Shown: positions 47,530 to 57,033 of the stretch, one piece after another
How positions within the stretch are numbered: the stretch's first letter is position 1
Layout of the letters: each line of letters starts with the position of its first letter
Assembly: GCA_963678705.1 (NCBI GenBank)
Contig: OY783219.1
Span: 1,178,001 to 1,242,000 of the forward strand
DNA from: Panorpa germanica
Lineage: Eukaryota > Arthropoda > Insecta > Mecoptera > Panorpidae
Length of the DNA stretch: 64,000 nucleotides
Direction of reading: 5' to 3'
Program-made: the position numbers and the translations under genes
Notes under the pieces: generated by a model
Databases searched by the model: none
Told to the model about the DNA's origin: nothing
The model's input: the letters and a program-made list of their open reading frames with translations, nothing else

Positions 47530-47552
47530 CATTTTTTTTTTTTTTTTTTTTC
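47530..47552. repeat. Poly-T tract
   Basis: About 22 T in a row in otherwise unremarkable AT-rich DNA (47280-47790). Confidence 0.85.
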
Positions 47553-47754
47553 TCTATTATATTGTATCAAAATGTGCCTCATTAATTATCTTTCCCCTGT
47601 TTTCCATCCCTACACTTCAGATTTTTCTTCTTACTCTTTATCTAAATCTTCTTTACCTTTCTTTTCATTTTCTACGTCTTTCTTATTTTATTCTTCATCC
47701 TCTTCTTCTTTTAAATTATCACTTGACTCTTTTGCTTTAGCCTTAACTTTGACT

Positions 47755-47780
47755 ATTATATATATATATATATATATAGA
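47755..47780. repeat. (TA)n microsatellite
   Basis: About 12 TA units directly before the dispersed repeat at 47788. Confidence 0.9.
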
Positions 47781-47787
47781 GAGATTG

Positions 47788-47955
47788 GGAAACGAGATAA
47801 AGGCTGCATGAAGGTGCCCTACACCAAAAACTTTTCTATTTTAAAATTTGATACATGATGACTTAATTTGAACTACATGGTAAAACAAAAAAATTACTGT
47901 CTACTGAAGAATCACGGTTGGTTTCATTTTAACGACAGACTTTTCGAAATATGAG
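47788..47955 (+). repeat. Dispersed repeat E, copy 1
   Basis: About 165 bp sharing long exact blocks (TTTGAACTACATGGTAAAAC, ACTGAAGAATCACGGTTGGT) with 51448-51606 in the same orientation. Non-coding; no terminal repeats seen. Confidence 0.75.
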
Positions 47956-48663
47956 AGTAAGTAGTTCCCGGATTAATAATTAATCTGGTCTTGATTGATG
48001 CGTATTAGCAAATTGAAAACAATAAAAATAATACTCCTAACATACAATAAGTAACAACTAGGCGGTCCTGACGGGACCCCTCTATTCTAATATCTAATTA
48101 TCATCTGAAAACAAATCTTATATGTAGGTTGATTAAAATTTATGTCTACATAACCATCAAATAGTTCACATAATGGTCATATTATCAATGATGGTAATAT
48201 CCTGTTTTGTTTATTAATCGTTTTCCCTGAATTAAGATAGCTTTAGATTGTATAAAGCATTATGCCGGTTTCACACCAAATAGACAGTTGCAGTTTTATG
48301 CAACGTTGCAATGTGGTGCAACACAACGAGTTGCACTTTTGCACGTTGCACGGCAACAGACTATTTGCATGGAACAGACCCATAATACCGGTTTCACACC
48401 AGATAGACAGTTGCATTAAACTGCAACAAAAAGATGTTTTTTTTTTTAAGTTGCATCACTGTTTACACCAACTAGACAGTTTTTTCAACTTTTTTGTCAT
48501 TTATTGCAGTTGTTTGCAACACAACAGAGTCCCATCTCGAGTCGGTAAAGATCAAAAAAAACACGGTTGCGTTGCTTTATTCTTCTTGGTTTGAACACGC
48601 AGTTTGGTATTTGTGAATATTTTCGCTTGTCAGTTGTTGTTTATCATTTGGCTAGCAGGCACA

Positions 48664-49107
48664 ATGTCCGACGACGAAAATTTTATAATTGAAAGTGGAT
48701 TTTTTTAATAAACGATATATCAAGAAAAAAACGCAGATATTGGGTGAGCTCTTTACTAAAAAGGAGATTTGATTATGACGCTGAAAAGTTATTACTTGAT
48801 TTAAATAATGACGATGTTGGATTAAATGGAGAATTACGATCCTCATTTCACAACTTCACCAGAATATCAAGTTCTGATTTTGAAATATTAATAAATTTAG
48901 TCGGACCAAAAATTGCAAAAACAAATACAAATTACAGAAATGCAATTTCGGTGAAGGAACGTCTTGCATTAACTTTGAGATACTTAGCCACTGGGGACAG
49001 TTATCAAACATTAAAATATTTATGCAAAGTTTCAACTTCTTCAGTATCTGGAATAGTACCGGAGGTATGTGAGGCCCTGTATGACACTCTTCAAGATTAT
49101 ATCAAGG
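48664..49107 (+). pseudogene. Harbinger transposase, N-terminal exon only
   Basis: A start MSDDENFIIESGFF at 48664 is followed by frame slips in T and A homopolymers, then YWVSSLLKRRFDYDAEKLL. Next come SSFHNFTRISSSDFEILI, LVGPKIAKTNTNYRNAIS and RLALTLRYLATGDSYQTL, up to YIK and a GTAAGA donor at 49108. These are hallmark N-terminal segments of HARBI1-like transposases. The downstream exons with the DDE residues are absent from the element. Confidence 0.9.
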
Positions 49108-49227
49108 TAAGACCAATAAAATTGATATTACTATATTTGTTACGGTTGAATGACAAATACCACTTGTTATAACAAAATTATAACGATCAAATGCCATTTG
49201 GGTAAATATTTAGTAGTACTTATATAT

Positions 49228-49237
<10 letters not shown>

Positions 49238-49287
<50 letters not shown>
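49238..49287. repeat. (AT)n microsatellite inside the Harbinger element
   Basis: About 24 AT units, preceded by ACACACAC. Confidence 0.95.
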
Positions 49288-49290
<3 letters not shown>

Positions 49291-49799
49291 ACGGATTTGC
49301 GTTTTGAACATACAAAAATTATGGTTATAAAATAATAACTGGAATTAGCAGAAAAGGTTGCGCATCCCTGTAGAAATATCAAGACATTTTGATAACGAAG
49401 CTGTTTACTCGAAGTCGCATATCTTGATACGCGTGTTCTTGGACATAACATAAACAACTGCATTCCGCGTATATCTGTTATTGTTTACATGTGAACGTTC
49501 TAGAACCAAATACTACGCGATGGAGTAGTATATTCAGTAGATAAAAGGAGATAAAAGTATATTCATTTTATGTTTCTCCCCTCTCTTGTAATCGAATGCG
49601 GGGCGAAGAATGTATGCAACCGAGTTTCTTTTCATCTGTACACTTTACCGACTTAGTGTTGTGTTGCAAACAACTGCAATAAATGACAAAAAAGTTGTAA
49701 AACCTGTCTAGTTAGTGTAAACAGTGATGCAAATTTTAATAAAAACAAGTTTTTGTTGCAGTTTTATGCAACTGTCTATCTGGTGTAAAACTGGCATTA

Positions 49800-50504
49800 C
49801 GTTACCATTGACATAAAAAACAACAGACTTTGGCAGCCAGACTAATAAACAAGAGCTTTCAACTTTAAAATATAATTTAGCAGCTTTAAAAAACATTTTT
49901 CTTAAAAAAAATTATATTTATTTTATAAAAAAATTGAACATACAAATATGAACTCAAGATCACAAAGTGATTTCATAAAATCTTTGCAATGTTATGTGCA
50001 ATTTACTTACCATAGAAACTTCAAATTTTTTATTTTAATAGCATTACAAATGGTAAAGGAAATTCACCATCGAACCGTACATTTTGGATACTCACCAATT
50101 ATATCTTTCAACATGTAAAAGTTCAAACTCAAACTTAGATTTATATTTGAATTTTTAGGAAAAAAATTCATTAATTGTCCACAATCTTGAAAATAAGAGT
50201 GAAATCTGTTTTTCTGTATATATAAAACTATGTCTACTTTCATAAAACTATAAAATATATCTTCCACAAAAATGTTGTTAAGGATTATTTTGCAGATAAT
50301 AATATTAGCTGAAACCCTTTTTTTTAAACTTTCATAATAATAAAGTAATAATCTAAAATAAATTTTAAATTAAGTGATATGATTAAACAAATTAATTGGT
50401 GTTCATTGCATATATACTCGTACATTTATTTTATTTATTTTAGATTATAACATTTTGATTGCAAAAGTTACAATTGATAATGAATAAAAGTTGTAAGTAA
50501 GGGA
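49800..50504. other. AT-rich DNA, nothing recognised
   Basis: No supported reading frame or repeat family was identified. Confidence 0.5.
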
Positions 50505-51385
50505 TATGGAAGTTCAGCAACGAGAAAGGGTGAAGATGTTGGATGAAACGAAATGTAATACAAGATAGGAAAAGTTGTGGATGAGAAGGATTCGGGATCC
50601 GCAGTACCTAAAAAACAGGAAGGTAAACAACCCAGTAAACATTTTGGTTCCTTTTTGTGACGATTCTATCACTAATGCACTTCATTCAATTACAGTTTGC
50701 ATCAACTTTATCTTCATTTGTATTCCGATAGGTGGAGTGGTTTAACGACTGTGAGAAACTGAACTGTAAATGAACTCTTTCATGACAAAAGAAATAATAA
50801 TACGCATCTTCAATATGATGGGAAAGTAACTCCAAAATGTTTACTGGGAAATGAAAAAGAATAAAGAAAGAGGAAGTAGATATTAGCGAAAAGAGGAAGA
50901 GAAAGTATGCCGAATGTGTACGAAGGACAAAGAAAATATGGAACACATTAAGACCCAATTTTGTAACTGTGTCACTGATGTTCGTTAATATCTGACGATT
51001 TTTGAAATTAGGTTATGTAATTTTACCCAAACCGACTTTTGGTCATCCGACCTTAAATAAAAAGCAAAATAAATCTTTTTTGCGAAAATGGCACAACTGG
51101 TGTAATGTAGAAAATATAAACCTTTGAATATTCGTTAGAAGTTAACGAAAGCCAATTAAACAATTACAAAATATGGAGCTAAGAAAAGGTGTCAGGAGAA
51201 GTTGCAAGGAAGAATTGGGGAAGAAGATGGATGACGGAACTTAGCAGTAAGTTAAGAGATAAAGAACAAGGAGACGAAGCTTGATATGTAATAAGATTAA
51301 GAGTCTGAACTAGATTAAGGTAAGACAGAATTAAGGTTGAGGAATGTAATGCCTAACGGCACATATGTTAAATAAATAAATACAA
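50505..51385 (+). mobile_element. LINE 3' fragment interrupted by a TIR element
   Basis: Plus strand. Coding traces MRRIRDPQYLKNRK at 50580 and CRMC...MEHIK near 50907, then RWMTELSS near 51220 and a 3' end AATGCCTAACGGCACATATG followed by AATAAATAAATA. Related to 35440-36760 but more diverged. The family-B element at 50631-50848 and a further non-matching stretch (about 50960-51170) break it. Confidence 0.68.
50631..50848. mobile_element. TIR element, family B, short type
   Basis: Ends CCCAGTAAACATTTTGG and CCAAAATGTTTACTGGG, a near-perfect inversion, 218 bp. The interior matches 23371-23626 in opposite orientation (CCGATAGGTGGAGTGG, GAACTCTTTCATGACAAAA). Inserted into a LINE fragment. No TA duplication is visible at the present borders. 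Confidence 0.85.
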
Positions 51386-51447
51386 TAGAGTAAAAGTTGT
51401 ACTTCTCAAGATAAACAAAAAAAATATGATTACACCGTTATTCTCGA

Positions 51448-51606
51448 GATAAAAGCTGCATAAAGGTGCCCTACATACACAACAATTTTCTATTTTAAAA
51501 TTTTATACATGATGACTTAGTTTGAACTACATGGTAAAACAAAAAATTACTGTCTACTGAAGAATCACGGTTGGTTTCTTTTTAACGACGGACTTTTCGG
51601 ACTAAT
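51448..51606 (+). repeat. Dispersed repeat E, copy 2
   Basis: Second copy of the repeat at 47788-47955, same orientation and clearly similar. It is the downstream neighbour of the LINE fragment. Confidence 0.75.
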
Positions 51607-51955
51607 ATTAGTTTAATGCTTAAAGTAATCGTACATATAAGACACAGAATCTTCCAGCTTACTCCCTGACCATTTCAAAGTTGCGTATTTTACATTGACG
51701 GTAATGACCGTTCCATATCTACATTGCTGCACTGTGCGACTCTCATCCAGCCTATACAAATTAATCCTAATTTGTTGTACAGATGTAAGGGGTGAATTTA
51801 TAAAAGAATACGTTGTATGGGGTTGACTGTATCCTAAGAGTTGTTATCGAATTAGAAATTATAATCAAAGTTACAGGGATCAAATAATGATCCCAACAAT
51901 CAATATACTAATATCAACGCTTTTAAGGTTTAAAGTTCATATTTAGTAAGTTCAA
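51607..51955. other. 3' flank of the repeat-protein gene, nothing else seen
   Basis: No supported feature apart from presumed 3' untranslated sequence of the minus-strand gene at 51956-53071. Confidence 0.4.
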
Positions 51956-53071
51956 TCACCTCCTTGCAAAAAGAGTCACAGATGGAGATTTAGAAGGCTT
52001 AGCTACGGGTTTGTTTTTACTTTTCTTAATTGACGTATCCATTTCTACTGTAATATTAGCATCGTCAACTGGCGCGTTTGCAGCCGGAACATAGTTATCT
52101 GGTCGAGCGGAAGTAGCCTTAGAAGATTTAATATAATCATTGTCTAGCCATTTACTGTTTATTTCTGGCTCATATAAACTTTCATCAGACCAAATAGAAT
52201 CTTTTGGTAAAACCGTTGTATAGTCATATTCATCAATAGACGTTTCAGTGCTGGCTGCGGATGAAGGCATTATTATGTCTGGTTCTTCATCATGAGTTAC
52301 TAAATCTTCATCGCTCGGGCTATTTTCGACACTTCTCTGAATAATCTTATAGTCAGGATTAAAAGTAGCATCAGTTGTTTCTGAAGTAAAGTCAGCAAAT
52401 TCCACAGTGTCGACAGTATCTTCCGTAGTAATGTCGGTATCTTCCGTAGTAATGTCGGTATCTTCCGTAATAATGTCGGTATCTTCCGTAGTAATGTCGG
52501 TATCTTCCGTAGTAATGTCGGTATCTTCCGTAATAATGTCGGTATCTTCCGTAATAATGTCGGTATCTTCCGTAATAATATCGGTATCTTCCGTAATAAT
52601 GTCGGTATCTTCCGTAGTAATGTCGGTATCTTCCGTAATAATGTTGGTATCTTCCGTAGTAATGTCGGTATCTTCCGTAATAATGTCAGTATCTTTCGAA
52701 GTAACGATGGGATATTGTTCTTTGAACGTCATATTATTTATAGTTACAGTAACATTAACATTGCTACCTAGTGTTTTAAGAGTTTTAAGAAATACAACCG
52801 CCGCGCGACGGGAAGCCGATGCAAATGGTCCTCGAGGCCTTGGAAAATTACTTTCTGGCTTTATATATTTTCTGGCGTTCATATTTATATTTTCTTTGCA
52901 ATTTGTATACAGAAAATAATCTTTATCTTTTGCATTATTAATTTTATTATCACTTTGCATATCTTCATCTTTTGCAGTTGATAAATTTGCTGGTGCAATA
53001 ATTTGCCTTATGTCTTCATATGTAGATGGAATTACGATTAATAATATTGCAAGCAATTCTGTATACTGCAT
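51956..53071 (-). CDS. Unidentified secreted protein with acidic 7-residue repeats
   Basis: 371 residues, one open frame. Residues 1-17 (MQYTELLAILLIVIPST) look like a signal peptide, so the product is probably secreted. Then a charged segment; a basic/proline patch (PRPRGPFASASRRAA); a possible N-glycosylation region (NVTVTINNMTF); about 13 tandem copies of TEDTDI(I/T) at roughly residues 125-220; an acidic linker; and a Lys-rich C-terminus ending FARR. I do not recognise the family. The ATG is preceded by a strong acceptor (TTTGTTTGTTTCAG, 16 bp before it), so an upstream 5' exon is likely and the LINE at 53114 would sit in intron 1. Threonine and acidic repeats are seen in cuticular, mucin-like or silk-type proteins, but that is only analogy. 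Confidence 0.7.
   Translation of the reverse strand: MQYTELLAILLIVIPSTYEDIRQIIAPANLSTAKDEDMQSDNKINNAKDKDYFLYTNCKENINMNARKYIKPESNFPRPRGPFASASRRAAVVFLKTLKTLGSNVNVTVTINNMTFKEQYPIVTSKDTDIITEDTDITTEDTNIITEDTDITTEDTDIITEDTDIITEDTDIITEDTDIITEDTDITTEDTDITTEDTDIITEDTDITTEDTDITTEDTVDTVEFADFTSETTDATFNPDYKIIQRSVENSPSDEDLVTHDEEPDIIMPSSAASTETSIDEYDYTTVLPKDSIWSDESLYEPEINSKWLDNDYIKSSKATSARPDNYVPAANAPVDDANITVEMDTSIKKSKNKPVAKPSKSPSVTLFARR
52411..52700. repeat. 21-bp coding minisatellite
   Basis: About 13 tandem copies of a 21-bp unit (GTATCTTCCGTAGTAATGTC with variants) coding for the TEDTDI(I/T) repeat on the minus strand. The multiple-of-three period keeps the frame. Confidence 0.95.
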
Positions 53072-53113
53072 ATTGGAATCTTATCTGAAACAAACAAATT
53101 GCTATTAATACAA

Positions 53114-53985
53114 ATAACTTCAAGACTACAACAACACTTAGACATCCTTGAACCATATTACGACAAGGGGAAAATCAAAATGAACGCCAGCAAAAGCGAA
53201 GCGATTCTATTTTAGAAATCCTCTAAGAAAATAGACACAACAACTGTATCACTCAATGGAGAACAAATCTGCTGGAAAGATGAAATAAAATGCTTTGGAG
53301 TAATAATGGACAAGAAACTTACCTTCACTAAACATATAAATGAAAGGAAAAACAAGGCCTATGGTATGATGCGCTGCATATATAATTTAATTGGGCCAAA
53401 TACTACTACGTAAATTACTAATAAGACCCATTACTACATATGTTGCACCAGTATGGAATACAATCACTAATAATAATTACAGCAAACTGCAAATTGTGCA
53501 AAATAAATGTATCAGACCAGCGATTAGAGCAGAACGAGATGAAAACTTTAAATATCCAACGAATGCATCTATACACGAAGAAATTAATATATAAACTATA
53601 AAAGATTTTGTAATTAAGCTTACAAAAAACTTCTGTAAAGGAATTAACAACCATAAAAATAATAACATTAATACTTTAGGAAAATTTACACTAGATATAA
53701 TGTAGTATGGTAAATACCCAATGCCAAACTACATTGTATTAGATAAGTAACTTTAAATTGGTTATAAGTTGTGTAAGTTAGTTTTTGGACCATTTAAAAG
53801 AAGGGCTTTTCTTTTCTTTTGCACATACTTATCAAGATTACTCCTTATCCAACTCCATTTTATAAATAGAAACTTTAAAATTAAAATAATGATAGCTCTA
53901 GCTAGTTTTATTTAAAATAGACATAAGAAATGTATAATAAATGTATTAAAAATTCATATTTAAATAAAAATACTTTGAACTTGAA
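53114..53985 (+). mobile_element. 5'-truncated Jockey-like LINE with 14-bp duplication
   Basis: Flanked by TGCTATTAATACAA at 53100-53113 and 53986-53999. Encodes the end of an RT ORF: VSLNGEQICWKDEIKCFGVI, KKLTFTKHINERKNKAYGMM, then out of frame PITTYVAPVWNTITNNNY and KLQIVQNKCIRPAIRA. The 3' end is AT-rich and closes with ACTTTGAACTTGAA, like the TTGAA-type tails of Jockey elements. At least two frame breaks. It inserted just upstream of the minus-strand gene ending at 53071. Confidence 0.9.
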
Positions 53986-53999
53986 TGCTATTAATACAA

Positions 54000-55026
54000 G
54001 TCACTAGTTAAAAAGTTACTTCGACTTTTAATTATATTATTTTTTATTTTAATTTCTAAGGTTTTTCTCAATTTGCAATTTGTGACGTTGTGAACATATT
54101 TTATAGATCAAATGATCTTTACTAGTTTATAAAAAAAGGTTAAAATGTTAATGTATATACATTAAGGTACGTGCCGATATATTAGCATGAAAATCATTCT
54201 TTGTATGGTTACTCATACAAGTGTGTCCAGTATTAGTCCAATATCCCACGGCTACCAGACAATTAAAATTGGGTCTTTATATTTCAATTCCGCTATGAAT
54301 AGGAGCGAGAAACCATTAACCTTGCGCATGAGAGTGAGTGAGACATATAACTTGATTACCTGATATCTGGAAAATGGCCGCCTGGTCAAGCTAGCCGGTA
54401 GGCATATGTCCATTGTACATACTAACACTACTCAATCTTAGACATTTTGTTCATCACAAAATAAGTGATGTCTGGTTGCCCTGGGATGTTGCTCTACATA
54501 GTATGCTCCACATTGCGGACGGGAATGGTCTGACAGGCACCTCTCCTGATTCCATCATTCTATTGAAAGTGAGTGAATGGGGGTGACGTCAGCAAATCGA
54601 ATGATGCTGATATGTGCTCACAGATCAGTATTTGTCGGTTTACATCAAACAAAATCATTAAAAGAGTGGTGCAAAGTAGAAAATGGATAATTGTATTTTC
54701 AACAATGATATTCTGACTTTAGAACCTTCTAGTAATAGAGGAATGAACAAGAGACAAAGTGTCCTCTTGTGTCCTTACTAGTCTATTGGCAAAAGAGGAA
54801 AGAAATAGAAAAAAACGGATACATCTTCAAAAGTTGGTCAAAAAGCACACCTATCCTCCCCACTACTGACATATGCTTATACCATATCATTCAATAAGTT
54901 CCTTGGATGACGTATAGATAGCACCACTTTTGACCAATACATATGATTTTTAGATAGTACCAATCTTTTACAAAATTTACAAAATTTCATGACATATCGA
55001 CCATTAGTCTTAGATACATATACATA
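54000..55026. other. Intergenic DNA, no gene seen
   Basis: No supported reading frame. Composition is less AT-biased around 54280-54640, but I recognised no product there. Confidence 0.45.
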
Positions 55027-55028
55027 TA

Positions 55029-55030
55029 TG

Positions 55031-55086
<56 letters not shown>
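55029..55086. repeat. (AT)n microsatellite
   Basis: About 28 AT units adjoining the left end of the inverted-repeat element at 55087. Confidence 0.95.
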
Positions 55087-55088
<2 letters not shown>

Positions 55089-55596
55089 AGAGAGAATGCT
55101 GGACCTGAAAGTGTGTCCAAAATACGTGCGAAATAGAAAGGTATATGTTCCTATTTGTTCTCTATGCGCATGTTTCGAAAATAACAGTTGTCAAGTCAGA
55201 GCTGTCTAGATATAATACGTGACAGTTGTTAAATATGACATAATATTGATGTAGAATATTGTAGATATGTAGAAATATAAATAAACTATATGTAAATATA
55301 AATATATAAAAAAACGTGAGTTTTGTCCATTCCAAATACCGTTTCCAGGCCGTTTTTCCTACAGCGAAATCTATGGCGTTCATGAGTATATGTTTTCACT
55401 GAACGATGACTATTTTATCACCAAACGAGCTTTGTACCAACTAAAGAAATATAATCTTTTTACATATTTAATATTTATTATATCTTAATAGAACAATAAT
55501 AGTTATTATATCTAGACAGATGTCACTTTCAATGCAAGCGCATAGAGAACAAATATGAACATATACCTTCCTCTCTAACACAAATTTTATACACAC

Positions 55597-56132
55597 TGGA
55601 CAAAAACATGCATCAAAATACAATTATAATATAACCTAATTTTACATGTTTTTAAGGCAAAAGTGTAAATGAACTTTATTGAGTGTCGCCTGTACATTTT
55701 GATCTGGGACGTGTAAATCCAGACTTACATTTCTTGTTGTTGGCAATAATTTTATTACCCATTTTCGTTCAACTATGTTCACAAATTGTATTATGGGTAC
55801 ATCCCCACTCTTGTCTATTTTTAAGTGTTAAATGTATTGTACTCAAATCACCCCTTTTCGAACCAGCTCTCAACGAGATAACACGTATTAAATAAACAGT
55901 ACAATTTAATATTAAAATATATACATTAAGACATTCACATACATTTATATACATTCATTATTATTAATTATTAGGATAAGTGTTTAATTGTGTAATTCTG
56001 TTGGGATTTACGACCCCAATGTGTAACTTTGTATGAAATAAATATACTTTTAAATTCATATTGAGTTCACGAACTTCGAAGACTTCCTGACTACTTTTGG
56101 TGAAATACCCGGGCACCACATTCGCCCAAACA
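55597..56132 (+). repeat. 5' LTR of BEL/Pao element
   Basis: 536 bp, starts TGGACAAAAACATGC and ends CGCCCAAACA (TG...CA borders). Confidence 0.94.
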
Positions 56133-57033
56133 TTTGGTCCTTCGAGCCGGATCTCCTACAGTCGCGAGAAGCAATCGTGCATGGAATACCTGCAATTATC
56201 TACAGTGAAGAATTTGAAGTTTTGAGTTATACAAACACTGGAAAATTGGTCAAGGAGGCACCCCTGAGCAAACACGTGCAACAACGGTTAGTGTCTATTC
56301 CTTAAAAAATTCTCCATTTCCTATTTTAATATTGCTTTGTTTTACTTCTAAAATATCTTTGTGCATTTTTTTATACTATAAAATTGTAGCAAAGATTGTT
56401 ATTTTGTGTATATTGTTTGATTTGTTAGTCTTACAAATTGTTGGTTTAGGAGGGCACAGCTAATGTCCATATTTAGTAAATATTTCTTATGCGTTGGTAA
56501 ATAATCGATATTAAAAGCCACCGGGATTATTTCATTGAGCAAAATATATCTTTTGAGTTGGTAAAATATTACATATTAAAAGCCACCGGGATTCTAAATT
56601 ACGACAACTTTTAAACACGTGGTAATATTTGTTCTGCCTATTTGTTGTTAAGCGATATAACATTTAAAACATCAGTACAATTACGGTCCTGTCTAGACCT
56701 TTTCCTTTGGCCATGCGGTATTGAGTTGTGTTTCATATACCTGATTGAACTGTACACTTCGTACCCATGGGGTTTTATATAGTCTGAGACCTTTTCACTG
56801 AACATTTGAACATTTTATTATACCGCATTATATTTGTGGTTCTGGATACTTTCTACAATATTAACCAGATCACATTTTATATTACTTATTCACATTTTTA
56901 CGTTATATTTTTAAAAATATTTTATTGTTATTTTCAAAAGAGTATCTATTAACACCATATTGCTTAAATCAATTGATATTCGTATCAGACAATACTTATA
57001 ATTTCTAATTTAAATTAATTAAAAGACTTAAAA

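Larger units (their letters stand above)
48263..49796 (+). mobile_element. PIF/Harbinger DNA transposon, internally reduced
   Basis: Starts TGCCGGTTTCACACCA and ends TGGTGTAAAACTGGCA (inverted), with the 3-bp target duplication TTA at 48260-48262 and 49797-49799, as expected for Harbinger. A second copy of the left terminal repeat starts at 48386. From there the left arm is inverted-complementary to the right arm (about 49650-49796) for about 145 bp, so the outer 123 bp may be a partial extra copy. It holds one transposase exon, an (AT)n tract and about 350 bp of unknown sequence. Neither a catalytic DDE region nor the second (MYB-like) protein is present. Confidence 0.9.

Noticed and set aside
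48262-48594. 110-codon plus-strand frame at the start of the Harbinger element
   Set aside because: It lies in the duplicated terminal repeats and has no transposase similarity.
52407-52919. Plus-strand frame of repeated MSVSSVV units
   Set aside because: It is the antisense shadow of the minus-strand acidic-repeat gene; the 21-bp period keeps both strands open. The minus strand has the signal peptide and the better overall composition.
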